From assembly GCA_029532625.1 (NCBI GenBank), contig JARFXM010000001.1:682001-746000 (forward strand): a stretch of DNA of 64,000 bases. Direction: 5' to 3'. The DNA comes from Lomentospora prolificans. Taxonomy: Eukaryota; Ascomycota; Sordariomycetes; Microascales; Microascaceae. Shown here one piece after another: positions 1-11,200 of this stretch. Position 1 is the first letter of the stretch. Every line of letters starts with the position of its first letter. Under the pieces are notes generated by a model, which made no database searches, was not told the DNA's origin, and was given only the letters and a program-made list of their open reading frames with translations. The position numbers and the translations under genes were made by a program.

Positions 1-2
1 TG

Positions 3-1004
3 ACCACCTCCGCTAGCTTCGAGAAGCTCAAGCGCATGGACAGGGCGCTGGGCATCCCCGTTCCCAACGAGAAACCCGCCTTGGACCCGCCTCCGTATGA
101 GATCAAGGAGGTTCCCGGGAGGGGCCAGGTCCTCGTGGCCAACACGACTATTAGGCGTGGTACGAAGCTCGTGGTGAGCCAGCCGGTGCTGATCGTTCAT
201 AGGAAGTTCATGGACGACGAAGAGGTAGACGACGAGGATCAAGAGAGGCTCCTCGATATCGCCGTGAAGCTTCTACCTGGTAAAACCCAGAAAGAGCTCC
301 TCAGCCGGGTTGATCCCAACGGCGAGATCAAGACACTCATGGATCTCATCCGCAGCCGCCCCTTCGAGGAAAACCTCGGCCTCAACTGGGTCGGCCCGGA
401 GGGCTTCGACAACGAAAAGAATATCTTCACTTATCCCGAGCTCGCTCACGTCGCGCACCACTGCCAGCCCAACGCGGCCTTCCACATCGACCAGGCCTAC
501 GTCCACCATACCTCGGCCGTGCGCAAGATCCTCCCGGGCGAGGAGATCAACATCGCCTACTTCAGTCCCCTCATGCAGCGTGCTGAACGCCAGCATCTCA
601 TCGAGAATTGGCTCGGCAAGCCGTGCACGTGTTCGCGCTGCACTGGCCACGGCGACCTCGGCAATGTGGCTAAGTCGGACGCACGCCTGGCTGAGATTGA
701 GGAGATTGAGAAGAAGCTAAGGGATTACGAGAGCAAGGGCGTCACGACGGGTATGTTGTCCCGGCTGCAGGCGCTGTATGAGGAGGAAGGGCTCAACGCG
801 AGATACTCGGATATGTACGAGCTGCTGGCGCTTAACTATAATGCGCTGGGATATCAGAAGAGATGTATCAAGTATGCCAACTTGGCAGTGCAAGCGGGCA
901 TCATTGAGGATGGCCCTGATTCGAACGACGTCATTGCTATGAGGATCCTGGCGAAGAACACGCTAGAGCACTACTCATGGAAGATGAGGATGAAGGGCAA
1001 CTAG
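3..1004 (+). CDS. SET-domain protein, 5' end outside window
   Basis: Putative SET-domain lysine methyltransferase or SET-fold protein. The frame is open from base 3 to the TAG at 1002-1004 with no stop at the left edge, so the Met at 36 is probably internal and the gene starts outside the window. From that Met (322 aa), a SET-N part (PGRGQVLVANTTIRRG) lies at about 27-42, the core HHCQPNAAF (family consensus NHSCxPNA) at about 140-148, GEEINIAYFSP at about 167-177, and the post-SET zinc motif CTCSRC at about 196-201. The C-terminal ~100 residues are helical and TPR-like. This order fits fungal SMYD-like/SET5-like proteins. The Asn-His-Ser of the consensus reads Ala-His-His, so activity is not assured. 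The substrate cannot be told from sequence. Confidence 0.85.
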   Translation, partial: TTSASFEKLKRMDRALGIPVPNEKPALDPPPYEIKEVPGRGQVLVANTTIRRGTKLVVSQPVLIVHRKFMDDEEVDDEDQERLLDIAVKLLPGKTQKELLSRVDPNGEIKTLMDLIRSRPFEENLGLNWVGPEGFDNEKNIFTYPELAHVAHHCQPNAAFHIDQAYVHHTSAVRKILPGEEINIAYFSPLMQRAERQHLIENWLGKPCTCSRCTGHGDLGNVAKSDARLAEIEEIEKKLRDYESKGVTTGMLSRLQALYEEEGLNARYSDMYELLALNYNALGYQKRCIKYANLAVQAGIIEDGPDSNDVIAMRILAKNTLEHYSWKMRMKGN

Positions 1005-1711
1005 ATGGCGGTAACAGAGGGAGCTTGGCGTATCGGGAGGATGAGCATTTGAGTGGCGAGATTCATCGCGCGTTGTCAGATTGTATCTTAGACATTCTTC
1101 CTTTATTCTTTAGTAATTCAAGAACGGTTATCATCGATCCTTGAGATGGACTTTCTAATTCCAGGAGACCTGTAGGTCATGCTGTAATGATGCATCGCCA
1201 AGGTGACCATGACGCAAGTCCTTCTAGAACACTTGGATGGCCAGCTCCAATCACAGAAAAGTCATCGCCTGTAAGAAGCTTAAACATGGTGCCACAGGAA
1301 TAGGCCTTAAAGAAGGGAGGGATAGTGTGGCTAATGTAGCCCTTGTTCCTACTTACCGCTCCCTATTCCCGGAGCCCAAATTACGTAGAGGCCTTAACTT
1401 ATTGAGAGGGGAAGGGTAATAAGTGCCGCCGGCCATTAGCATCGGCACCGATATCCCGGTGGTGGTTACGACAGCCGCAAAATTGGACAATTGAACCGAT
1501 TTCTGCCATAGCGATTCATTTGCACGTTCGCGGCGAACCCCTCTCGCGCAGGTCTCCTTGCGCAACCGGGCTGTATATATGTGTCCTAAGACCGTCGGAT
1601 CTTGGGCTGAGTTGAGTGTCTGCCTCTTTGTAACTGTAAATTTGGCCTCCGTCCGACCTTTCGTAAACGTTACTACTCCACTTACCCTCGAAGAAGCGGT
1701 CAAATTTCAGG
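1005..1711. other. intergenic, no gene seen
   Basis: Downstream region of the SET gene and upstream region of the DUF8021 gene. Short ORFs on both strands lack protein-like composition. I see no RNA gene or repeat here. Confidence 0.6.
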
Positions 1712-2491
1712 ATGCCAAGTCTCAATGCCGCTCTCGGCGGCCTAGCCATCGCGGGACTCACCCGTCTTGTGTCGGCCGAATGCACCCGCGAAGCCCTCTT
1801 CGCCGCGGCCGAAACCTACATCGAGGCCCAAATCGCCGGTGACTCCTCCACGCTATCCCTTTCCTCTGACTTCTCCTACATGGAAAACAACAAAGACGCT
1901 GAGGTCGCCTCTGGCCTTCTAGGGAAGGCCCTCGCTCTCGACTATAACCGTACAACCGTGGATACGACGCAGTGCGCCAGCTTCACGCACCTCATCTCCA
2001 CCGCAGGTCCCTACGTCATCGCCACCCAGATTTGGCACGCGGACGACGATGCAACGACGATCTCTAAAATTGACACCATCGCCGCCACAACGGGCGACTT
2101 GTTCTTCAACGCGGCTACGACGCTTGGGTACGTAAAAGGCCATGACTGGAGCGAGATTCCCGAGGCGGACCGCGTGGGCCGCGACGAGCTGAAAGAGTTT
2201 GGGGATCTGTACCTTGACATGTGGACGGATGCGCAAGCGGCGGATAAGATCAAATGGGGCGCTGAGTGTGAGAGAGTCGAGGGCTCCATGCATGTAGATC
2301 CTTGTGGTGGGACATTGCCACGCGGCGGGAGTACGAAAGAGAACGGGATGAGGAGGTATGTGATTGATGAGGTGTTGGGGTCGGTGGATGTCTTGTGCCA
2401 GTTTGATTCATTGGGGCCTTGGCCGGATAGCCATGAAATTCGGGTCGTGGATGGAGCTGTCCGATATGTGTATACCGTTACTGTTATGTAA
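1712..2491 (+). CDS. secreted DUF8021-type protein
   Basis: A 259-aa intronless ORF. Residues 1-22 form a signal peptide (hydrophobic ALGGLAIAGL, then VSA before EC), so the product should be secreted. The mature part opens with CTREALFAAAETYIEAQ, followed by repeated short beta-strand patterns. It carries four further Cys (in TTQCASF, AECERV, DPCGG and VLCQF), probably disulphide-bonded. This start and the length match the fungal DUF8021 family of extracellular proteins with a nuclear-transport-factor-2-like outline; the family name is from memory of its N-terminal pattern. No catalytic role is established for the family. The ATG at 1712 is preferred because it gives a clean signal peptide. 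Its neighbour downstream is a tRNA gene. Confidence 0.8.
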   Translation: MPSLNAALGGLAIAGLTRLVSAECTREALFAAAETYIEAQIAGDSSTLSLSSDFSYMENNKDAEVASGLLGKALALDYNRTTVDTTQCASFTHLISTAGPYVIATQIWHADDDATTISKIDTIAATTGDLFFNAATTLGYVKGHDWSEIPEADRVGRDELKEFGDLYLDMWTDAQAADKIKWGAECERVEGSMHVDPCGGTLPRGGSTKENGMRRYVIDEVLGSVDVLCQFDSLGPWPDSHEIRVVDGAVRYVYTVTVM

Positions 2492-2673
2492 TTAGAAGGA
2501 TAGTTTGCAAAGGCGAGAAATAACTCGAACTGTACGAGAAGAGATCACTGATCCATTTTGACTTTTGGTATGGCATGTGCTTCTTCTTGAAATAGAATGG
2601 CTGTTAAAATGTTACTAAGCTGTAGGCATATAGATACAACTAGGAAGAACCTACAACAACTTCCTTAGGAAAT

Positions 2674-2744
2674 GGCCTAGTGGCCCAATGGCAAGGCGTT
2701 TGACTACGAATCAAAAGATTGCAGGTTCGATCCCTGCCTAGGTC
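2674..2744 (+). tRNA. tRNA-Arg (anticodon ACG)
   Basis: A full cloverleaf can be folded by eye. The seven-pair acceptor is GGCCTAG with CTAGGTC (one G-U). The D arm is GCC/GGC. The five-pair anticodon stem TTTGA/TCAAA encloses the loop CTACGAA with anticodon ACG, and the T arm GCAGG-TTCGATC-CCTGC contains the B box. There is no intron. A34 would be modified to inosine and read CGU/CGC/CGA. CCA is not encoded, as expected in a eukaryote. Confidence 0.95.
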
Positions 2745-2759
2745 AAATTGGAAGATTTA

Positions 2760-2765
2760 TTTTTT
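2760..2765 (+). terminator. Pol III terminator of tRNA-Arg
   Basis: A run of six T starting 16 bases after the tRNA 3' end, the usual RNA polymerase III stop signal. Confidence 0.7.
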
Positions 2766-2956
2766 ACCTTCTCGGAAGCCAGTCTGTTGTTACTTCCACT
2801 TATGCTTTTTTTTTCTTTTCTTTTACTATGCTACCACATTTCTGCTCGAGTTCGTGCCTCGCTCTGCTTCTTTCGTGTTAATTGAAAACTTCCGACAAAG
2901 AAGATGTTCTCGTCCGCAATCACCTGCTATCGCAGGTCGAGTCGGGGAAAGCTCGC

Positions 2957-3981
2957 TCAAATTCCGCCCTTCTTCGCAAAGATGTGGAAGTAGCCGGCCC
3001 ATTCATTCCAGCCAAGCTCATCGCCGTGCTTGTCACCCAAATCGGCGTGGCCGACGAGGGACCTTGTGAATCTGCCTACTTTACGGCGGTAGGACCCACC
3101 CTTGCCATCTTCCTGAGCGTGGAGGTTCTCCGGCTCAACTTCCCGGGTCTCCTCGATCAGGATGCTATTGATATCAGACTTCTTGTCGGCAATGGTGATA
3201 TCTAATTCAAATTAGTCAAATGGAACGGCCCCGGTAGACCTAAAAGCGAATGCGATTAGAAAGACTCACCCTCGAAGCCAACAGTTCTGAGGTACGACTC
3301 GAACTGATCCACGAGCGTGCCCTTCTGGAGACCCGCCTCGCGTTCCGGCAGAATGGCCTTGACTCCCTCCTCAAGATTCTTGCGGAGAAGCAGATCGCTC
3401 AGGACGATGCGACCGCCGGGCTTGAGAAGCCGATACACCTCATCAATGACTAACTGGATCTCGGTGGGAGCGACGAGGCTGGTCAGGCGGTTGCCTAGAA
3501 CGCAATCAACTGTCTTGTCGCCGAGGTCGATAGCCTGAAGGTTCGACTCGATGTGGCGAGTGCTTGTGGTGGAGCTAGGAGCGTAGCCGGCGTTTGGCTC
3601 ATCCTGGTGCAAGTACTTGTTAAAAATGGTCCGGAAGCAGCTTCTTTCTAGACTCTACCTACCGTCTTGGGCCTGACCACAATCACCTGGCCATTAGGTC
3701 CGATAGCAGAGGACACGAACGAGAGGTCGCCCTGCGTCTGCTGGGTAAGAATGACAACTTTCTCTCCCTGGGATATTGTTAGCTAACGGGCAAGCCTCGA
3801 AGTGTTATAAGATGCTTACCTCGGCGAGTTTGGCATCGATGAGAATGCCATCCAGGGTGTGGGGCTGGCTGGAGGATGTTCCGCCTAGGTGAGTGTTGTC
3901 CGCACTCGACTTTCGGAAGGACTTGAAGCCGGAGCCGGTGAGGTCAGCTCCTTCATGCGTGCGGGTACCCTTGGTGTCCAT
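2957..3981 (-). CDS. AS3MT-like class I methyltransferase, motif I degenerate
   Basis: Four exons: 3981-3820, 3767-3663, 3603-3270, 3201-2957. The introns are 52, 59 and 68 nt with GT-AG ends and all phases agree, giving 281 aa. The C-terminal half matches arsenite/UbiE-type methyltransferases: VIDEVYRLLKPGGRIVLSD at about 140-158, then the GF-E-D-ITI element at the exon 3/4 junction, and a terminal WNEWAGYFHIFAKK. The N-terminal half is unusual. Where a methyltransferase has the glycine-rich SAM loop, this one reads ILTQQTQGDLSF; the acidic end of the next strand is VVRPKT; and the Cys-containing SNCVINL element of AS3MT is GNRLTSL. It is also shorter than AS3MT (about 370 aa). I read it as an expressed-looking gene (clean splicing, no internal stop) for a possible pseudoenzyme. 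Arsenic methylation should not be assumed. Confidence 0.75.
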
Positions 3982-5625
3982 GTTGATTGAAAGATAAGTT
4001 CAAGGTATGCTTTATCTTTTTGCTTTCTTTGTAGTTAGTGTTGTGGTGCTTGTAGCTGGTAGGGAGCACTGTCCAGCATGGAAGGCCGGGCCTTTTATAG
4101 ACAAAGCCTCTCGCATCTCACAGCCACGGGGCAGCGCGCTTCCGCTAGTACGATATTGGCAACAGATTTCATCTGAGAACGATGCCCAAGGCTCCTTATT
4201 CGGTCTTCTTACTAAGAGCGCCGGTTGCAATAGCTTCATGCGTGTCGCGGTGTGACCGGGCCTGGTCTTACGATGGCCCAGCTCATCTATGCTACAAAAT
4301 TAGGCCGCAGAGCTTCCGTTGCCAATTAAGCCCATGAGGCTGAAGAATGCTAACGCCCCTCAGCATAATGCTTTCCTCTTGCCTCATTCGAAACAGGGCG
4401 AGTGGAGGGCTGTGAAAGGCTTCGCAGGCCCTTTGTGCCATGAGTCTTAATGTACGCGTCTTAGCATGCGTGGGCACCGGTGATAGGTCTGGCCAGTGAT
4501 TCGAGGAGATGATTATCTTCTATTCGTTCCCACCTGAGTTGATTGTTGCTCAAGGGCTTTGCGCGACGAGGTTTCGTTCCACCGGAGCAAACACCTGTGC
4601 ATCATCACTGGTTCGTGGCCTGGTCAACGTGGCAATGCCTCGTAATAGCTCAACGAAACGCATGACTTCCTGCGCCAGAGTGAGTCATTTGGTGTTTCTT
4701 TGCCTTTGTGGAAGCTAGTGTTGGTTTGTGTCCCGTGGAACTGGAAAGAGCGAAGCCGCCTAGAGGCGGGCATGAAGCCGATATTGATGCTCAACATGCC
4801 TTGCTGCTCTACGGACTTCATCACACCTCTTGAAGTTCAAGCCGTACCGTCCCTGTGAGTAATTTCAAGCCGGCCTATGCGCAGTGATATCTCAGCAGGG
4901 TTAGGATACTGGAAGATGGTGCACCAAGAGCGCGGACGACCACAGCAGAAGTGCTTCGTTTCGAACTCGACCAAGCTCCAGCTCGAGACAGTTTTTTGGA
5001 TCCTAGCTAAATCTCGGGTGGGGCAAGCCTGATCGCTACGTTGGTGTGTTTTCGAAAATGGATAATTCTGATACGTCTGGTTTCTAGCTCCTCAAGCATG
5101 CCAGAGGTGATGGATTGAACCGGAGATCCGACAAAGTGATTGCAACCTTCCAGCAACAGCCATCTAGTCTCTATTTGTTGTCCTCGTTCGAGGCTCGTTC
5201 GAGGGTGAGAAAGTGCTCGGCTACTATTTCCCGATTTACGTAGCTTCAAATGCGTCTATTCTTGATTTATTTTCGTTCCGGGGTCAATCAGCTCCCGGCG
5301 CGACATTCCTTGGGTCCTCATTTTTGGCATCGTTTCGAGTAGAATACCTCTGGATTTCGCCCAACACGCCGTCGCCACCTTCTGAAGTTTGGAAATGTCG
5401 CACATCCTGTGATCTAAGAGGCAATCAATAACTCAAGTGAGGGGCCCAATTGTTGGCGACCTTCGCACAGCGGCACGAGGATGCGACTTAAGGCCCCGTG
5501 AACCGTTAATGTCAAATCACCACGATCCACAAGGCTGCGGTCGCGTCTCGTGTCATTGACGTGACAAACCTGCGCTTTCTGCGTGCCGAAGCTCCGCCTC
5601 TCCCGCATCAACAACATTCACCTCT
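3982..5625. other. gene-free stretch
   Basis: The first ~100 bases hold the leader/promoter of the minus-strand methyltransferase gene. The remainder shows only short, low-quality ORFs and no repeat or RNA that I recognise. Confidence 0.55.
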
Positions 5626-5759
5626 TCAGCCGTCTCCCGCTCTTCGACCCCATATCTCCGCGATCGATACAACGTAGCGCATCCTATCCTTTGCCGGAGC
5701 TCCAGGACCAGGACGAGACATCACCCGGTTGCGCCGCCCTACGAAAAGAGACGGTAGGG

Positions 5760-6040
5760 TCCTCGCGAGATTGGATAGCATGCCTAAGACCCCTACGCTC
5801 AAATGCGCATCCGGACGCTCGGCAAATACTGCGAAGCCGTACAACGCTAAATAGAAGGCGGCGTTTCCCTAAAGCCGCTCGGTGGCGAGGCCAACCTGCA
5901 TCACAGTTAGTGCCAAGGCGATGAAGGGGGTGGTGATGGCCGTCCAGGCTGAGTTATCGTGGAGGACGGTTCCGTAGACGCTAAGACTGGCCGGGACGAA
6001 AGTGGCGGCCCAAGGAATGGTGGGTTCTCTAGGTAGGGGA
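5760..6040 (-). pseudogene. decayed multi-pass membrane protein fragment
   Basis: Minus-strand translation from about 6040 gives a protein-like hydrophobic run: REPTIPWAATFVPASLSVYG, then NSAWTAITTPFIALALTVMQ and VGLATERL. A TAG at 5871-5869 interrupts it, and the same frame continues as GNAAFYLALYGFAVFAE. Two transmembrane-like segments separated by a stop look like a coding remnant, not chance. No start, splice sites or intact flanks are convincing. The family is not recognised. Confidence 0.45.
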
Positions 6041-6479
6041 GGGAGTTGGAGGTGGGATGAAAATTGGAAAAGCCTGTCAGCAAAATAAACAATTGGCTGA
6101 GGAAAGGCATAATGGCTTTGGGACTGATCTTTCCCTGTCCACAGGTCTTTGGTAAGTATACGGGGATGAAGATCATCTCAGTCCGCCAGGGAACCGAAAT
6201 GATGGGCAACCGCATCGGCTCTCCAGGGCTCGGGTGGCGACGGATTGAACCGTGTCGGAATCTCCATCGCGTGCCCATGGGCCAACAGTCATATAGACGC
6301 TTCGTGTAGGTCTTGCTTCATTTTCGACGGAAGCACTCACATGTCATGACATCTTCCAAGCCCTCGGCGAGGAATCGGTAAGGACTAGGTTTTGCGCTGC
6401 TTTTGGAGTAAGTGTGCCATACTACGATGACGTAGGGGGGCTAGAAAACTCATGAAATAAACGGGGGAAACGAAGATAT

Positions 6480-6730
6480 ATTTACCATTTCCCTTTAACC
6501 AACCCTATCTACGGATTTTGTTATGAAAACATCGCTGAGGTGGATTTTCGGAGCTGCTCCACGAGAGCAGAAGAGCTTCTTTACACACAAGGCCGCCGAG
6601 GCTGTGGGTGACGAAGATGGGTGGGCGGAATGTGGTTGACGCAACCCTGTTTCGAATCACGGGCGCGTCGTAACCGTCGGTGAGCTGTCCAGATCTTATC
6701 CCGCTCGCCACTGGTTAGGCCATGAATTAG
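6480..6730 (-). pseudogene. alpha/beta-hydrolase (PGAP1/SesB-like) remnant
   Basis: The minus frame 6711-6505 contains RPPIFVTHSLGGLVCKEALL. This is the strand-nucleophile elbow (SLGG, Ser nucleophile) of the serine-esterase domain often found at the N-terminus of fungal NACHT/ankyrin/TPR proteins. Upstream LTDGYDAPV fits the family's 'YGYDA' element. Just after the elbow the frame breaks: the expected HLxDVF continuation is found as PKIHLSDVFITKSV in another frame, which shows a frameshift. No domain follows. This is a small relic of an incompatibility-type gene. Confidence 0.6.
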
Positions 6731-8205
6731 ATTCCTCTTCGTCGGCACCAGCAACAGCACATTGTCTTAACATTGATGAACGCCGGCGATATTAAAGCCA
6801 GCTTGGATATCTATAATCACAAGATAGATAGATATTCGTTGGGCTAATGCCGTAAGTTTCTTTTCTTCGCTGGGTAGCGGAGCCTCAATCATCTCGTTCA
6901 ACACTGCCAGCGGAATAGGGCAGCGAGGCTGAGCCTGAAAAGAGGGCTACAGTCAGGTGTTCATAGTACATATTAAAGGAGCTATGATGGTACCTGGAAG
7001 CCGATCCAAGGTTGGGTATGCTGGCAACCAGTGACAGCTCTGCAAATTGCGCCGGTCATTCAAGGCCTGAACAACGCCGAAGAGGATCGGGGAATTGATG
7101 AAGATTCGGGGTTGAAGATTGAATTCATGTTGAACCGTTGAAGCGAAGACATTTTGGCCGCCCGCTAACCAGCATCAATAATGATTTCCAAGTGGAATTC
7201 TCGCGAGCCAGTCACACTCTTCCTCCTTTCCTCCGCTTCTAGTTGCCTTGGCTTGTGGTTCAGGGCTCAAGCCAGCTGTGTCGTCTGGCGTACAAGATGA
7301 AACAGCCTGTCACATCAGCGAAGTCCCATTTCATCCATGACTTTATGCGTTAGCGCGTCTCAGCATGCCAGGTACCCTGACGCATATTTCTAACGCCAAG
7401 ATACGAGAAGTGCGGCCCTGTCGCTATCTAATTGAAGGAGCCCTCGCCTGCATTGCATTTTCCAGAAAGATCCCGCCGATGGTGCCCGGTTGAGTTTGCG
7501 CCATATCATCACGGGCAAAACTTGATCGCCGCCAGCTCCCCTGGACTTGGACTCCCGGCAGTAGAAGCAAGGAAACCCCTTCCCTCGTTTCGGCAAGCTT
7601 TTGGGAGCTGTGAGAAGCTACCCCTCAATATGCTGTCTTCGAGCCGCGATGGCACTTTAATCTGTTCGGAGTTGGTGATGAGGAAACATTCAGTATCTCC
7701 AGATCCTTCGACAGAGAGACAGTCTGCCTTTGCCATTCGTCAATTGGATATCCAATTGATGCTGGCTTTGGATGAAAAGTCAATCCGCTGTTGGCCCTGC
7801 AGCTCGCGCTCGGCCCAGCATGATGCACATCCTAAGTTTATCAGAGATCCACAGACGAGTGTCAGTGTCTGGCACCCTTGAATTCTCTGCATGAACACCA
7901 TGGATGTCCGATCCTCCGATGTAGCTCCTTTCAGCCTGCTTCAAACTTGACCCCTCGCTGGGACACAGCTCCCCCTCTGCGGTGCCTTTATTTACTATAT
8001 CACCTAGATTCCCACCTTGTTCGTTATTTCTGTTCTAATGGATCTTTCCGGAAAAGTTCCAACACGTGTTGATTTTCTGTGAGGCTTGTAAGCTCGATAG
8101 AAGTGGAAAGAGGAAGCAGCCTTGCCTCTGCGACCTCATACACTCATTTTTTGGAAGGTTGCGCCGTTCTTTTCTGGAATTCCGTACTGCATACCATCTT
8201 TTAAT
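6731..8205. other. gene-free stretch upstream of the large coiled-coil gene
   Basis: Only short ORFs open on both strands, without recognisable motifs. The last few hundred bases should contain the promoter and leader of the gene starting at 8206. Confidence 0.5.
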
Positions 8206-11200
8206 ATGTCCTCCCCGGTGGAAGTCGCCGCCCTAGTGGCAGAAATGAGCGACACCCTCTCCGCCATCCGCTCCACCATCGACACACTCTCGTCCGCAGA
8301 CCACCACTCCCGGCTCGATCAACTCGAGCACCAGCGCGACAGCACCCTGGCCGCTCTCCGTGCTAATTTTGAGCGTGAGGGTGATGACTTGGCCAGCAAA
8401 CGCCGCAAGGAGCGCGAGGACCTTGCTGAACGCCGGAGAAAAGAGGATGAAGAGATTCTTGCTCGCAGGAGACGAGAAGACGAGGAGCTCGCCGCACGAG
8501 ACGAGCAAGAGGATGCCGTTCGGCAAAAGAGACTAATGGATGAGACGGATGATGTTGAGGATGAGATGGATGGCCTGATGGAAGTTGTCGAACGCGAGGC
8601 GCAGGCTGTTCTCGACGAGGGACGGGATAAGCTTGCGCAATTGGAGGAGAGGCGAAGGGTATGCGCCCTCTTTCTTCCTTGGAATGGCGCTAGATCCTTG
8701 TTTTACTACGGAAATACTAACACGCCGTTCTATAGGAACTCAATCGCTTGATTGATGAGCAAATGAAGGTCCCATTGCCTTCCATCCCGACCAGACGCCG
8801 TTCGCGGACAAACCGGACGATGGAAACGGCTATCACTAGTAAGCCGCCGGAGCCAACCCAGGCTGCATTGGGAGAGCCACTCAATAACAATGTGAAGGCT
8901 ACTAAAGAGCCCAAACCCGAGCCCGCGTTCGAGCCACGCGACATCGGGCTCGCGGACGCGGCGCAGAGGGAATTGGTGGTGGAACGAGAACCTCCTCAGC
9001 TGGCTGGGAGAGGAAGCGAGGATTTCATCCCCCGCGATGTGACGAATGGTACGAGGGAAGTGACTCTTCAGTCTCAGCAACTTGACCCTGCGCCTGTGCA
9101 GCAGGACGCCAAAAGTGCGAATAGGAAGAGTGCGTTTGGTTGGTTCGCTGGGAAGATAGGGTTGGGTGAGCGCGCGGAGAGTCCTGTGCCCCAGACTGAG
9201 GCCACGTCTAGGTCGCTGGCTGAGGAAGTGTCCGCGACTGCCATACCAGTGATCCCTGTCGCTGAGAAGGAGGAACCTAGAGACTACGAGTCCGTTTCTG
9301 AGAGAATGGTCGAGAAATTCCCAGAAGAGAACATCGTCCCCGAAGTTGAGAAGACGTATGAAGCGCCTAATGTTGGAGAAGCCGAGCTTCATTTCCCCGC
9401 CGAGGCAGCCCCCGTACAGTCACCAGTGGTAGAACCACAAAATTTCCACACAGAAGTTCGACAGGAACTCGTGGATACCGCGTCAGTCGAGCGCACCATC
9501 GAAATAGCGGAAGACACGATCGCGCTAGCTCTTACTTCAGATGAAAGGGTTGAAACCCCTCGTGCTGAGGTGGGTGGGGAGCTTGAGTTCAACGTCCATG
9601 AATCCATGAGCAACTACGCTGCGGCCACGCCTGCATCTACTTCGGTCGCGTCTCAGGAGAATAGGGTTGATTATGATGAGGAACGGGCTCAGCCTGTATC
9701 CAGATCACCGGTTTTTATGGAGCGGGACATTCAACATGGGGAAGACCGAATTGAGGAAGTGCATGTATCGCAATCGCATCACTCTCAAGACGAGCAGCAT
9801 GAATACGACCCGGAGCCATCTTTTCCCAGGGCTCCTAGTGTATTTGAGGAAGCACCCACCGCCTCGAAGTTGAACCTCTCTGAGGAACTGGAACCTTACG
9901 AAGAGCAGGGCCATCGTCACAATGCTCAGGAAGAAGTGACCTACGCTAGCCAGGAAGCGCCCTACTACACAGAAGAAGCGTACGGGCAACAGCCCGCTGA
10001 AGCCGTACCGGACTCCTTCCATGAGGATATCACGAGTAGGTACGTAGAAGAGTACTCTCAAGATGAGCCGATATCACCAGCTTTCGATCTTCGAGTGCCC
10101 GACGAGCAACTCGTAATTCTTCCTGCTACTGTCTACGTCGACACTCCTCCAGCTGAGAGGCAGTCTCCTGCGGAACAGTATACGGAGACATTCGCCGCCC
10201 AATCTGAGCCTCAAGACTACTACGAAGAAGAGATGTCTAGAGATATGTTCCCTCACGAGAATGAGCCGACAGCAGTGATGCAGTCACGACAAATGAGCCC
10301 CACGTACGTGGAACAGGCCGAGACCTCGGTAGCACAAGCTGCTGTTGTCTACGATGAGACGGAGCACGAGGTCGATTTTGAGCGAGAACAGCCTGCTCAA
10401 GGGTTCCAGGCCGAAGAACCCATCCCCGTCGAGCACTACGACCATACCCAGCCGCATATTGAGTATGAAGAGCCCAGTTACGTTGAAGGCGCTCATCAGG
10501 AGGGGGCACCTGCCGATAGCTTCTCATCCGCAGAGACTGAGGCGGAAGACGAGCACGCTCATGTGCAGGAGGTTACGTACGAGGAAAAAGCCTACGTCCG
10601 CTCGGACTCGGCGTCGCCGGTACCTCAGTATGACTATGAAGTTAGGGTCACTGAAGATATCCACGAGCACGAAGTACATGGTGGCTACATCACCAATAGC
10701 GACGACGAGCGCGCGGACGTGTTTGAGAACGAAACCACGCAGGTAAATGTGGAGGTTTTTGAAGTCGACTTATCTCACTACAAGATGGAGTTTGACATGG
10801 CTATGGAGAATGTGCAACTTCCTAATGGGACATGGGCCGCTGGTGTCGGTGACGACAGAGTCTACCAGGCCATGGTTGACGAGTACCTCGCGCCTAGGAC
10901 TTATCTACATGAAAGCATCGAGGTACCGAGGGATATGACCGAGGAGATACTGTCTACAGAGGAGTCTCGAGAAGTTCCTAATCTTCCTAGTGAATCGGCC
11001 GGAAGAGAGATCGACTACCGCCAGATTGATTACGAGGTAGAAGCTCATGAGGGTTCCTCTGACCACGACGTCTACGAGCACCATAACGTCACGTTTCAGC
11101 AAGATATCGTCATTGAACAGTTTGCGGAGTACACCGACACCTACGAAGTGCCGCAACTCGACCCAATCCGGGAGATACCTTCTTTTCCTAGCCCCATCTA

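Noticed and set aside
8730..9392. 220-codon minus-strand ORF
   Set aside because: Antisense to exon 2 of the large coiled-coil gene.
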